64,000 bases of DNA. Source: Rhynchopus euleeides. Taxonomy: Eukaryota > Euglenozoa > Diplonemea > Diplonemida > Diplonemidae. Under the pieces are notes generated by a model. That model saw only the letters and a list, made by a program, of their open reading frames with translations, was not told the DNA's origin and ran no database searches. The translations under genes were made by a program, and so were the position numbers. The stretch's first letter is position 1. Each line of letters opens with the position of its first letter. The stretch spans positions 1,054,001 to 1,118,000 of the forward strand of contig OY723320.1 in NCBI GenBank assembly GCA_963210315.1. The letters are read 5' to 3'. Shown here one piece after another: positions 20,600 through 30,302 of the stretch.

Positions 20600-21068
20600 G
20601 CTCTCTGCCACCCTTGCCAGCACAGAGCACAGGACATGCAAAGACACACGTTCCTTGGCTACACGTAATCCCACACCTGACACCACCTCTGTGTCACAAA
20701 CTGAGCATGGGGTGCACTCGTGTTCCGCAGCACCTGTGGCAGGACCAGAGGGCGGCCCTCCTGCAGTGTAGTGTAGCTGCAGTGCAGGTGGGTCGCCGTA
20801 GCACCTGCTGTGCCAACCCGCAAGACAGAAGACAGGAGACAGCCTCCCCCAGGTGCGCTTGGTCGTCCCCCCGCACACCGCACACCCCAAACACCCCTGA
20901 CCCTGGCACTGCTGGCACTGTGTTGTTGTCCCTTCCAGCTCGGTGTGTTGCCGCTGTGTGATGAGGGCCACCCTTCCCTTGCCTCCACACACACACACAC
21001 CGCACCTCCAGCAGAGGCACAGCTCCACAGCACTCAGGGAGGGAGGGAAGCAGAAGAGAAGAGAAGAG
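20600..21068 (+). repeat. Expanded WD40 leader cassette
   Basis: Leader of the gene at 21069. After CACAGAGCACAGGACATG it carries about 230 extra bases (about 20651-20870, with CACCTGACACCACC and CAACCCGCAAGACA) before rejoining the standard leader. The same extra block occurs near 25195-25364 plus 25894-25950, where a retroelement has cut it. Confidence 0.65.
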
Positions 21069-22220
21069 ATGGAGGTGACGGTGAGGCACGCGGGGAGCGG
21101 GCGGAGCTGCGTTGTCGGTGTTGCGGACACCGACACCGTGCTGGATCTGAAGACACGCGCGGTGGGGGAGATCTTCGCAGGCCGCCGCATCGACGCAGGC
21201 AGAGTGGCTGGCGGGCTGGCGGCACATATCGGCACGGGGTCGGCGGAGGGGGAAGTGCTTGACGACACCCTGCACATCGCTGACACGCGCCTCGAGGGTG
21301 GGGATGATGTCCAGTTGGTGCATCGTTGGGCTGATGTCAAGGCGCCTGCTGAGTACAGCGTTACAAATGAGATCACATGCATCGCACTGTCACCCTGTGG
21401 CACGCTGTGCTGTGTTGGCACAGATGGTGCGGACGGCATCTTCGTCTTCAACACCACCACTGCTGAGTTGCTGACCCAAGGTAGACTGCAGAGTAGCTTC
21501 GGCCCCAACTGTGCCGCCTTCTCCCGGTGTGGCGGGTGGCTCGCAGCTGGGTCCACCGACCTGACGGCCACCGTGTGGAACACAGCGAAATGGGAGTGTC
21601 TACACACCCTTGAGGGGCACGCACAGTGGCTGTCCAATGTGACATGGACACACTGCGGCCGTCTTATCTCGGGTTCACATGACAGCACAGTGCGTGTGTG
21701 GGACGTGGAGGAGGGTGTGTGCACCGCTGTGCTGGAGGGTCATACTGACTGGGTCCTCGGACTTGCTGTGTCACACACAGCAATATTCAGCGGCTCTGAT
21801 GACAATACGATCCGAGTGTGGGACCTGGACACCCTCAGCCACACCCACACCCTGACGGGTCACGCAAAAAGGGTGCAACACCTTGCGCTCACCACCGACG
21901 AGAAGCAGCTGGTGTCCTATTCATATGACGGGACTGTGAAGGTGTGGTGTACAGACACACTTCAATGCCTTCGGGCTCTGCAAGTACCGGAGAAGTTGGA
22001 CTACCTCGGGGTGTCACAGGAAAGCGACTACATTGTGGCGAGCTCTGTGCTCAATACTTCCCTGTTCCGCCTGAGCAGCGGGGCGCTCCTAGACGCAAAG
22101 GAGGACAGCGGTTGTCTTGCCATCAGCCCCTGTGGCAGGTGGCTGTTCGTCGCTAACAATTGGTTTTACAGCGCCCATCCTATCGGCGCCTTGTCAAGGC
22201 TGCAGCAGGACACCTCTTGA
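21069..22220 (+). CDS. UBL-WD40 protein, paralogue 3
   Basis: 383 residues, same plan as the gene at 6168. UBL intact with GSAEGEVLDDTLHI in place of the GTAEEDLLDD form. Variable blade positions include GHAQWLSNV, SGSDDNTIRVWD and GHAKRVQHL. First complete gene after the transposon nest; starts 506 bases after the stop of the WD40 remnant. The following paralogue starts 293 bases after its stop. Confidence 0.85.
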   Translation: MEVTVRHAGSGRSCVVGVADTDTVLDLKTRAVGEIFAGRRIDAGRVAGGLAAHIGTGSAEGEVLDDTLHIADTRLEGGDDVQLVHRWADVKAPAEYSVTNEITCIALSPCGTLCCVGTDGADGIFVFNTTTAELLTQGRLQSSFGPNCAAFSRCGGWLAAGSTDLTATVWNTAKWECLHTLEGHAQWLSNVTWTHCGRLISGSHDSTVRVWDVEEGVCTAVLEGHTDWVLGLAVSHTAIFSGSDDNTIRVWDLDTLSHTHTLTGHAKRVQHLALTTDEKQLVSYSYDGTVKVWCTDTLQCLRALQVPEKLDYLGVSQESDYIVASSVLNTSLFRLSSGALLDAKEDSGCLAISPCGRWLFVANNWFYSAHPIGALSRLQQDTS

Positions 22221-22512
22221 GCATGCGATGCCGGGCTGCCGTCTGCTCTCTGCCACCCTTGCCAGCACAGAGCACAGGACATGCAAAGACACACGTTGCT
22301 TGGCTGCGCGTCCCCCGCACACCCCACACCCCAAACACCCCTGACCCTGGCACTGCTGGCACTGTGTTGTTGTCCCTTCCAGCTCGGTGTGTTGCCGCTG
22401 TGTGATGAGGGCCACCCTTCCCTTCCCTCCACACACACACACACCGCACCTCCAGCAGAGGCACAGCTCCACAGCACTCAGGGAGGGAGGGAAGCAGAAG
22501 AGAAGAGAAGAG

Positions 22513-23649
22513 ATGGAGGTGACGGTGAGGCACGCGGGGAGCGGGCGGAGCTGCGTTGTCGGTGTTGCGGACACCGACACCGTGCTGGATCTGAAGACAC
22601 GCGCGGTGGGGGAGATCTTCGCAGGCCGCCGCATCGACGCACGCAGAGTGGCTGGCGGGCTGGCGGCACACATCGGCACGGGGACGGCGGAAGTGCTTGA
22701 CGACACCCTGCACATCGCAGACACGCGCCTCGAGGGTGGGGATGACGTCCAGTTGGTCCGCCGTTTTGCTGAGGTGATCCCGAGAGAATGCACCGTCGCC
22801 AGAGAGGTCAATTCTATATCGCTGTCACCCTGTGGCAGGTTGTGCTGTGCTGGCACGGATGGTGCCGGTATGTTCGTCTTCGACACCACCACTGCTGAGT
22901 TGGCGACTCAATGCATCGCTGCTGGCAGCTCCCACCTGCACTGTGTCGCCTTCTCCAGGTGTGGCGAGTGGATTGGAGCAGCCTCTGACAGTGACGCCGT
23001 CACTGTGTGGAGCACATCAACATGGGAGTGCGTGCGCACCCTTTGGGGTCACACAGATTTGGTGTTTGGTGTGGCGTGGACACACTGCAGCCGTTTAGTG
23101 TCCGGTTCACATGATGATACTGTGCGTGTGTGGGATGTGGAGGAGGGTGTGTGCACCGCTGTGCTGGAGTGTGCCACACCCTACGACTCTGGGCTTGCGG
23201 TGTCACAAACAACCATCTTCAGCTCCTCTGGTGACGACAAGATACGAGTGTGGGATCTGGACACCCTCAGCCACACCCACACCCTGGCGGGTCACACAGA
23301 TGAAGTGAATGGCCTTGCGCTCACCACCGACGAGAAGCAGCTGGTGTCATGTGCGAAGAACAGGACTGTGAAGGTGTGGTGCACAGACACACTCCAGTGT
23401 TTGATCAATCTGCAGGGACCGATGTGCGTACGCCGCGTCGCCGTATCACAGGAGTGTGACTATATTGCGACCGCATCACCTTTCAACTTGTTCCTGTTCC
23501 GTCTGAGCACTGGCGAGTACATCGAGGGAAATATAGGTGCCGGTTGCGTTGCCACCAGCCCTTGTGGCAGGTGGCTCTTCACTGGTGGTTTCAGTTGTCA
23601 GCTCCATGTGCACGCTGTCAGCACCCTGCTAAATCAGCACATCTCTTGA
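22513..23649 (+). CDS. UBL-WD40 protein, paralogue 4
   Basis: 378 residues, same plan. The UBL loop is shorter (GTGTAEVLDD, lacking residues that the others have before LDD). The linker reads RRFAEVIPRE instead of HRWADVKAPA. Variable blade residues include GHTDLVFGV, and one blade has VLECATPYDSGL, losing the GH dipeptide. The shortest of the first seven paralogues. Confidence 0.85.
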   Translation: MEVTVRHAGSGRSCVVGVADTDTVLDLKTRAVGEIFAGRRIDARRVAGGLAAHIGTGTAEVLDDTLHIADTRLEGGDDVQLVRRFAEVIPRECTVAREVNSISLSPCGRLCCAGTDGAGMFVFDTTTAELATQCIAAGSSHLHCVAFSRCGEWIGAASDSDAVTVWSTSTWECVRTLWGHTDLVFGVAWTHCSRLVSGSHDDTVRVWDVEEGVCTAVLECATPYDSGLAVSQTTIFSSSGDDKIRVWDLDTLSHTHTLAGHTDEVNGLALTTDEKQLVSCAKNRTVKVWCTDTLQCLINLQGPMCVRRVAVSQECDYIATASPFNLFLFRLSTGEYIEGNIGAGCVATSPCGRWLFTGGFSCQLHVHAVSTLLNQHIS

Positions 23650-23930
23650 TCATGCGATTTTTGCCTGTGGCCACCCTTTCCAGCACAGAGCACAGTACAT
23701 GCAAAGACACACGTTGCTTGGCTGCGCGTCCCCCGCACACCCCACACCCCAAACACCCCTGACCCTGGCACTGCTGGCACTGTGTTGTTGTCCCTTCCAG
23801 CTCGGTGTGTTGCCGCTGTGTGATGAGGGCCACCCTTCCCTTCCCTCCACACACACACACACCGCACCTCCAGCAGAGGCACAGCTCCACAGCACTCAGG
23901 GAGGGAGGGAAGCAGAAGAGAAGAGAAGAG

Positions 23931-25100
23931 ATGGAGGTGACGGTGAGGCACGCGGGGAGCGGGCGGAGCTGCGTTGTCGGTGTTGCGGACACCGACACCG
24001 TGCTGGATCTGAAGACACGCGCGGTGGGGGAGATCTTCGCAGGCCGCCGCATCGACGCACGCAGAGTGGCTGGCCGGCTGGCGGCACACATCGGCACGGG
24101 GACGGCGGAGGGGGAAGTGCTTGACGACACCCTGCACATCGCTGACACGCGCCTCGAGGGTGGGGACCATGTCCAGTTGGTACAGCGTTTTGCAGAGGTG
24201 AAAGTGCCTGCTGAGTACACAATCAGGGAGACTCACGGGCTCGCTTGCATCGCACTGTCACCCTGTGGCACCATGTGCTGTCTGGTCACCTTTACTGACT
24301 ATACGTTCGTCTTCGACACCACCACTGCTGAGTTGGTGACTCAATGGCGTTGTGAGTTGCCCGGACAGAGCGATGAACCTCCCCAACCCCATGTCGCCTT
24401 CTCCAGGTGCGGCAGGTGGATCGCAGCTGGCTCTGAGAGGACCACCGTGCGGAGCACAGCAACGTGGGAGTGTGCGCAAACCCTTGAGGGTGATGAAGGG
24501 TGGAGAGTCAGGTGCCTGACCTGGACACACTGCGGCCGTCTCGTCACGTCGGGCTCATGCGCGCGCGCGGCTCACACAGTGCATGTGTGGGACGTGGAGG
24601 AGGGTGTGTGCACCGCTGTGCTGGAGGGTCACACAGGCTGGGTCCTCGGGCTTGCTGTGTCACACACAGCCATCTTCAGCGGGTCGGAAGACGAGACTAT
24701 TCGTGTGTGGGACGTGGTCACCCTCAGCCACACCCACACTCTGACGCAGACAGGCAAAGTGAATGACCTTGCACTCACCACCGACGAGAAGCAGCTGGTG
24801 TCCTGTTCATTTCACAAGACTGTGAAGGTGTGGTGCACGAACACACATCAGTGCCTGAGGACGATAACTACAAAGAAGGTGTGGCTGCGTCAGGTTGTCG
24901 TATCACAGGAGATGGACGTCATTGTGATAGGTGCCGTCTTAGAGAGTGTGTCCCTGTTCCGCCTCAGCACAGGGATGCCTCTCCCGCTCTCAGAGGTGCT
25001 CCTTTGGCATCATTTTGCAATCAGCCCCTGTGGCAGGTGGCTCTTCCTTGGTGATGGTGCGTGTATCCATGTGTACGCTGTCAGCGCCCTGCTGGACTAA
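23931..25100 (+). CDS. UBL-WD40 protein, paralogue 5
   Basis: 389 residues, same plan, 281 bases after the previous stop. Carries short insertions: extra residues before the WTHCGRLV blade (DEGWRVRCLTWTHC) and SGSCARAAHTVHVWD in place of SGSEDxTVRVWD. Ends early at VSALLD. Its 3' end and downstream leader are the source or sister of the remnant at 20481. Confidence 0.85.
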   Translation: MEVTVRHAGSGRSCVVGVADTDTVLDLKTRAVGEIFAGRRIDARRVAGRLAAHIGTGTAEGEVLDDTLHIADTRLEGGDHVQLVQRFAEVKVPAEYTIRETHGLACIALSPCGTMCCLVTFTDYTFVFDTTTAELVTQWRCELPGQSDEPPQPHVAFSRCGRWIAAGSERTTVRSTATWECAQTLEGDEGWRVRCLTWTHCGRLVTSGSCARAAHTVHVWDVEEGVCTAVLEGHTGWVLGLAVSHTAIFSGSEDETIRVWDVVTLSHTHTLTQTGKVNDLALTTDEKQLVSCSFHKTVKVWCTNTHQCLRTITTKKVWLRQVVVSQEMDVIVIGAVLESVSLFRLSTGMPLPLSEVLLWHHFAISPCGRWLFLGDGACIHVYAVSALLD

Positions 25101-25364
25101 CACACCTCTTGAGCATGCGATGCCCCCTATCGACCTGCTCTCTGCCACCCTTGCCAGCACAGAGCACAGGACATGCAAAGACACACGTTGCTTGGCTACA
25201 CGTAATCCCACACCTGACACCACCTCTGAGTCACAAACTGAGCATGGGGTGCACTCGTGTTCCGCAGCACCTGTGGCAGGACCAGAGGGCGGCCCTCCTG
25301 CAGTGTAGTGTAGCTGCAGGGCAGGTGGGTTGCCGTAGCACCTGCTGTGCCAACCCGCAAGACA

Positions 25365-25893
25365 TTAGTTGGGTTTGAACCGAACGAGGTCCGACCCCGG
25401 CCCGTCGGCCACAGGTCCGAGCTAGCCTGTCGAGCAGGCTATCCAGCGTCCGTCCGGCATGCGTGTGTGGGGGTGGGGAAGGGAAAAGACACACGGGACA
25501 CACACCGGTGTTAGATTTAAAAATGGAAGCTAGAAGGGCACACACCACAGGACGGCAGGGGGCTGATGGCAGCCCCCTACCCGCCCCCTCTGACGGAGTG
25601 AAGAAGTGTAGCTAAGCTACTAGCAAACGAATGCCCGAAGGCCTCTCAAGCAGTGTGACTGGCAATTGCCTCGTAACCTGCGAGCCGACGAGCGCCAGCT
25701 GTTGCGTGCACCACGGGTAAAAGGGAAATCACAAACACCACAACATCAATAACGCTCAAAGCTGCGAAAAAGGGCCCCCCGCTGTATTGAAATAGGGCAC
25801 GCAGCGGAAAAATGAACGGACCTTCGCCGGTCTCTACCCTCACCGTTACCGGGGTTCGCCACGTGGAGGCGCCCGTTCAAAAGGTTCACCCCC
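25365..25893 (-). mobile_element. Short retroelement insertion (copy 1) with 18-bp target-site duplication
   Basis: A 529-base block between two copies of GTGCCAACCCGCAAGACA (25347-25364, 25894-25911). The same leader sequence at about 20813-20834 has one copy and no insert, giving the empty site. An 18-bp duplication suggests target-primed reverse transcription. The 5' end lies at 25893 on the - strand and shares the CCTCCACGTGG block with the insertion at 29438. No reverse transcriptase ORF, so non-autonomous or truncated. Confidence 0.75.
25814..25893 (-). ncRNA. Hepatitis-delta-like self-cleaving ribozyme candidate, 5' end of retroelement copy 1
   Basis: On the - strand from the element's first bases: P1 GGGGT with ACCCC (25892-25888, 25855-25851); P2 GAACGG with CCGTTC (25878-25873, 25819-25814); P3 CGCC with GGCG closing the loop TCCACGT (25871-25868, 25860-25857); a small P4 GGT/ACC; and a J4/2 phrase CGAAGG with candidate catalytic C at 25826. 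The nested double pseudoknot order P1-P2-P3-P3'-P1'-P4-P2' is that of HDV-like ribozymes, which are known at 5' ends of R2, L1Tc and related retroelements. Cleavage is not shown. Confidence 0.6.
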
Positions 25894-26097
25894 GTGCCAA
25901 CCCGCAAGACAGAAGACAGGAGACAGCCTCCCCCAGGTGCGCTTGGTCGTCCCCCCCGCACACCGCACACCCCAAACACCCTGACCCTGGCACTGCTGGC
26001 ACTGTGTTGTTGTCCCTTCCAGCTCGGTGTGTTGCCGCTGTGTGATGAGGGCCACCCTTCCTTCCACTCAGGGAGGGAGGGAAGCAGAAGAGAAGAG

Positions 26098-27276
26098 ATG
26101 GAGGTGACGGTGAGGCACGCGGGGAGCGGGCGGAGCTGCGTTGTCGGTGTTGCGGACACCGACACCGTGCTGGATCTGAAGACACGCGCGGTGGGGGAGA
26201 TCTTCGCAGGCCGCCGCATCGACGCACGCAGAGTGGCTGGCGGGCTGGCGGCACATATCGGCACGGGGTCGGCGGAGGGGGAAGTGCTTGACGACACCCT
26301 GCACATCGCTGACACGCGCCTCGAGGGTGGGGATGATGTCCAGTTGGTCCGCCGTGTTGATGTCCAGTTGGTGCAGTGTTGGGTTGAGGTGAAGGTGCCT
26401 GCTGAGTACCGCGCCATATCACAGGTCGCTTGCATCACACTGTCACCCTGTGGCACGCTGTGCTGTGTTCGCACAACTGGCGGCATGCGCATCTTTGACA
26501 CCACCACTGCTGAGTTGGTGACTAACTGCCGTGTTGCAGGTCCTGATGGGTCCCGTCTCGCCTGTCTGTTCTCCAGGTGCGGCGGGTGGCTCGCAGCGGT
26601 ATGCGTTCGTCGCGCCGTCACTGTGTGGAGCACAGCGACGTGGAAGTGTGTACACATCCTGAAGGGTCATGCAGAGTCGGTGGACTGTCTCGCATGGACA
26701 CACTGCGGCCGTCTCCTCTCGGGTTCAGAGGACACCACAGTGCGTGTGTGGGACGTTGAGGAGGGTGTGTGCACCGCTGTGCTGCCGGGTAGCACAGACC
26801 GTGTCTTAGGGCTTGCTGTGTCACACACAAACATCTTCACCGGGTCACGCGACCAGGCGGTCCGAGTGTGGGACCTGGACACCCTCAGCCACACCCACAC
26901 CCTGATGGGGCATCAGGGCACCGTGACTGGTCTTGCACTCACCACCGACGAGAAGCAGCTGGTGTCAGTATGCTCAGCTAGCAGGACTGTGAAGGTATGG
27001 TGCACAGACACACTCCAGTGCTTGAGGACTGTGTGTGCGCCAGGAGTGGGTTTCAGCCTTCTTGTCGCAGTGTCACAGGAGTGTGATTTCATTGCGACTT
27101 CCGACAGGAAGAGTCATTTGCATCTGTGTCGCCTCAGCACAGGGAATCGTATCGACCTGGCACTTATCCCAAAAAGGTTTCAGCGTCATGCCTTCAGCCC
27201 CTGTGGCAGGTTTCTCTTCACCAGTGATCGCGATAATCTGGTGCGTGTGAGCACCCTCAGCACCCTGCTGAGGTAG
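26098..27276 (+). CDS. UBL-WD40 protein, paralogue 6
   Basis: 392 residues, same plan. At the end of the UBL a short in-gene duplication gives DVQLVRRVDVQLVQCW, a repeated beta-strand segment not seen elsewhere. Leader is shortened (no CA repeat, one purine unit lost). Blade residues GHAESVDCL, SRDQAVRVWD and GHQGTVTGL make it closest to paralogue 2. Ends at TLLR without the usual tail. Its leader was the target of the retroelement at 25365. Confidence 0.85.
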   Translation: MEVTVRHAGSGRSCVVGVADTDTVLDLKTRAVGEIFAGRRIDARRVAGGLAAHIGTGSAEGEVLDDTLHIADTRLEGGDDVQLVRRVDVQLVQCWVEVKVPAEYRAISQVACITLSPCGTLCCVRTTGGMRIFDTTTAELVTNCRVAGPDGSRLACLFSRCGGWLAAVCVRRAVTVWSTATWKCVHILKGHAESVDCLAWTHCGRLLSGSEDTTVRVWDVEEGVCTAVLPGSTDRVLGLAVSHTNIFTGSRDQAVRVWDLDTLSHTHTLMGHQGTVTGLALTTDEKQLVSVCSASRTVKVWCTDTLQCLRTVCAPGVGFSLLVAVSQECDFIATSDRKSHLHLCRLSTGNRIDLALIPKRFQRHAFSPCGRFLFTSDRDNLVRVSTLSTLLR

Positions 27277-27868
27277 GAGATAGTTTCATGTAAGAAACTG
27301 AACACTATCGACCTGCTCAACACGGGGGAGTGGGGGGTGGGGGGGGGGGGAGGGGAGAGGTTGTGAAACGCACACCTGTGATGAGGTGAGATGTGGCTCT
27401 TGCAATTACGGCACTACGCGTGCCGTAAACTCAAATCGGACCTGCTTTCTCCGTGTTCCATTTCCTCCTTTATTGCATGAGTAGGCTATCTGAGTTCACG
27501 TGACCTGGATTGGGGACTTCAACACATGGGGGGGGGGGGGTGCCCAAAGCAAATAGGCCAGGGCAGGAGATGGCTGCACCTTAGGGGTGGCGTGTGGTGG
27601 AGTCTTGCAGTTGGAACCTTCGCAGGCGCACACATGCAATCGTACGCATTCACTACCCCTCGCCCTAGTTCCCGGAGAAGCTGGTGTCCCCGGGCCAGCC
27701 CACCCACCCCAGCCCCTGCCCATCACTCCCCTCGCTTGTGTTTATGGCCCACACCGCCCCCACCCCACGCCCCACGGAGAAGATGTGTGTGCTCTTGGGA
27801 TTGACAGTGGTTGCACCGCCCCGTGACTTCCACACCACTCCACCCGACACAACAGGAGAAGAACAGCC
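27277..27868. other. Intergenic region before the DUF4116 gene
   Basis: No gene seen. It has two G-runs near 27330-27352 and 27529-27540 and ends with a pyrimidine-rich, CA-rich stretch and ACAACAG (27850-27855) 14 bases before the next ATG, a plausible splice acceptor. Confidence 0.4.
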
Positions 27869-29443
27869 ATGTCTGTGACAGCAATGGAGGTGTTCCTGAA
27901 GGACAGGCTGTCCGGGGATCAACATGCAGCGCACATCGGGGAGGGCGACACGCCGGTTCATCTCAAGGCAAACGCACTCGACGTGGTGCTCGGTTCGCCC
28001 CCCGACGTACTTCCCGAAGATGTGGAGCTGTCGGTGGATGGGGAGGTGCTCGACGACAGCACCCCTCTGTCCGGTTCCCCAGGGGTGTCGCAGGGGTGCT
28101 GCATCGACGTGGCGCTGTCGGGTGCTCGCTTCGTCGAGGTGTTGGAGAAGGAACTGCGCAATACCGCCGCGCATAGATGTCACTATGACATCAACACCAT
28201 ACCTGCCTGGGCACGGCGCCTGCGTGATGTGGCGATTGCGCTGGTGCGGTGTGACGGCACTGCGTTGCAGCACCTCGATGAGTCATTCCGTAATGACAAA
28301 TCTATCGTCATGGCGGCGGTGCGCGGTGCCAAACCCAGCGTCACCCCAGCGGTGGGCCGGAGCTGTTTCGCATTTGAGTACGCTTCCGAAGACCTGCGCG
28401 CGGATGAGGACGTCGTGCTTGTGGCTTCTTCCCCGTGTTTATCCGCTCTCGAGTTTGCCTCCCCTGCGCTGCTCAGCAACAAACCCTTCGTCCTCACTCT
28501 TGTGCAGCGCTCGGGTGCTGCACTCAAATATGTCGATGCAGCACTGCAGGCCGACAGGGAGGTCGTCATGGCGGCAGTCCAAAGCGACACTGACGGCGGA
28601 CTCGAGCACGCCTGTGAGTCCCTCCGCAACGACAGGCAGGTGGTGATGGCGGCAGGCGGGGATATGAGTCACGCAAGTGATACACTGCGCAACGACAAGG
28701 AGCTTGTTCTCCGCGCCCTCGGGAGGGGTCTGGAAGAGTTTGATTCTGCTTCTGAGGCACTGCGCGATGACAGGGAGGTGATGCTGACTGCCGTGCGCCT
28801 GTCGGGATACAACCTCAGCCATGCATCTTCCGCACTGCTCCACGACATCGAGTTCCAGCGCGAGGCTGTGCTGTGGCGGGGTGAGGCGTTGGACTGTGTC
28901 CCCGAGCCGGAGGAGCCGTGCTCAGACGTGCCGCTCCGCCAGGACAGAGACCTCGTGCTTTCAGCAGTCGAGACTGACCCCGCGGCACTTCAACACGCCC
29001 ACCCTTCGCTGCAGGGTGACAGGGAGGTGGTGCTCGCTGCGATGCACAGCAGAGCACCAGGCGATCATCATGAGGCACTGCGCTGTGCGCCCTCACACCT
29101 GAAGAAGGACGAGGAGGTCGTGCTGGCAGGCGTGCGGCGTAGCCCATTCGTGCTCCAAGAAGCAGACCCCTCGCTTCGCACCAACAGAGACTTCATGATG
29201 CAGTGTATCAAGCTGCAGGGGCATGCCTTACAGTTCGCCCATTCCTCTATAAGCAGCGACGGGGAGGTGCAGCTTGCTGCGGTGGCACAAACCCCGAGTG
29301 CCGTGCCGTGGTGTGATGAGTCGATCCGCAGCAACAGGGAGGTGATGCTTTCAGCCGTGCGGAGGGAAGGGGCTGTGTTGTGGTATGCTTCAGACGATCT
29401 GCGCCAGGATCGTGAGGTTGTCCTTGCCGCTGTGAAGGGGTGA
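27869..29443 (+). pseudogene. UBL-DUF4116 repeat protein, 5' part (interrupted by a retroelement)
   Basis: 524 residues up to a stop created by the insertion. Residues 1 to about 85 look ubiquitin-like (VHLKANALDVV, SVDGEVLDDSTPL, GCCIDVAL). About a dozen DUF4116 units follow, each with a core like LRxDREVVLAAV and a spacer such as GxxLxYAS. Gene-derived codons end at AAG (29437); GGG TGA then comes from the inserted element. The remaining repeats continue in frame from 30303. DUF4116 is a repeat family of unknown function. The truncated protein could still be made. Confidence 0.75.
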
Positions 29444-29528
29444 TGGGTCGTCAGGGTAGCGGACCTGGCGACTACGGCTGGCACCTCCACGTGGTGAACC
29501 CTGGGGGCCTTTGCGAACAGACCGTTGA
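29438..29528 (+). ncRNA. Hepatitis-delta-like self-cleaving ribozyme candidate, 5' end of retroelement copy 2
   Basis: P1 CAGGGT with ACCCTG (29452-29457, 29498-29503); P3 CACC with GGTG around the loop TCCACGT (29482-29485, 29493-29496); P2 ACGG with CCGT (29474-29477, 29522-29525); J4/2 phrase GCGAAC with candidate C at 29514. P3 differs from copy 1 by a paired change (G-C to A-T), which supports the fold. P1 begins 14 bases inside the insertion, and P2 and P4 are weak, so this copy may be decayed. Confidence 0.5.
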
Positions 29529-30282
29529 GGTAATGATGCGTCACATATGTCGCACGCTTTGCTTAAGGTAGCGCAGTAGCGCATTGCGTGGTCGGGGGCC
29601 GGACGTATCCCTCTGGAGAACCGGTGTTTCGCTTAGGCCGCTAAGACCAGCCAGGCTGCACACGGCGCTTAATGAAGCGCGCCGCGTGGCCAGAAGTAAC
29701 TGTGGGCGGCAACCGTGTTACGTGTTTTTCACCGGGGCGCGTGGGACAAGTTTACCGCACACGCGCACGTGGGACAAGTTTAACGCACACGTGGCTCCCC
29801 CGGCTTTGTCTTCCTTTCGCCTCTCTACTTTTAGTTCTTTTTAACACGATCTTCTGTCCGTACCTGTTGTCGGCAAGCCGACCGCGACCAGGAACGCCTC
29901 TGCAATCACTGTGGTGGTGAGTGTCCGTTGGCCTGTTCAACCAGCCGTTGCTACGCCTTCTCCTTTTTACGCCCACTGGGTTGGAGTTGAACCGCGCAAT
30001 CGTTCATCCGACCGCAGCTTTATGCGACCGGCGCGGTGGAAACAAACGAGTGCATTAATCGTATTTTGTTGCACATTGCTTCCTTCCTTTCTACCTTTTA
30101 GCCTTTTCCCGCCAGCCCACAGAGATAGGAGCACGCTCTCCCTTTTATTGCTGTTCTTGCTGTTTGCTTTTAGCTGGGTCCGCCCCGGCGAAGACCGGCG
30201 TCTTCTGGCCGTCTGGGGGGTCTGGCAATTGCGCCGGGCTCCCTGGATCCTCTGGATGAGTCAGTCTCAAAACAAAACATAA
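29438..30282 (+). mobile_element. Short retroelement insertion (copy 2) with 20-bp target-site duplication
   Basis: An 845-base insertion inside the DUF4116 gene between two copies of TTGTCCTTGCCGCTGTGAAG (29418-29437, 30283-30302). It ends with an A-rich tail (CAAAACAAAACATAA). Its head shares GGCACCTCCACGTGGTGAA-type sequence with copy 1. No reverse transcriptase is visible; a short LCNHCGGEC phrase near 29893-29920 could be a leftover of a zinc knuckle. Orientation matches the host gene. Confidence 0.8.
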
Positions 30283-30302
30283 TTGTCCTTGCCGCTGTGA
30301 AG

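Noticed and set aside
25371-25381. tRNA B-box-like GGGTTTGAACC, hinting at a tRNA-derived SINE
   Set aside because: No A box or cloverleaf around it, and it lies at the 3' end of the insertion, the wrong place for a SINE head.
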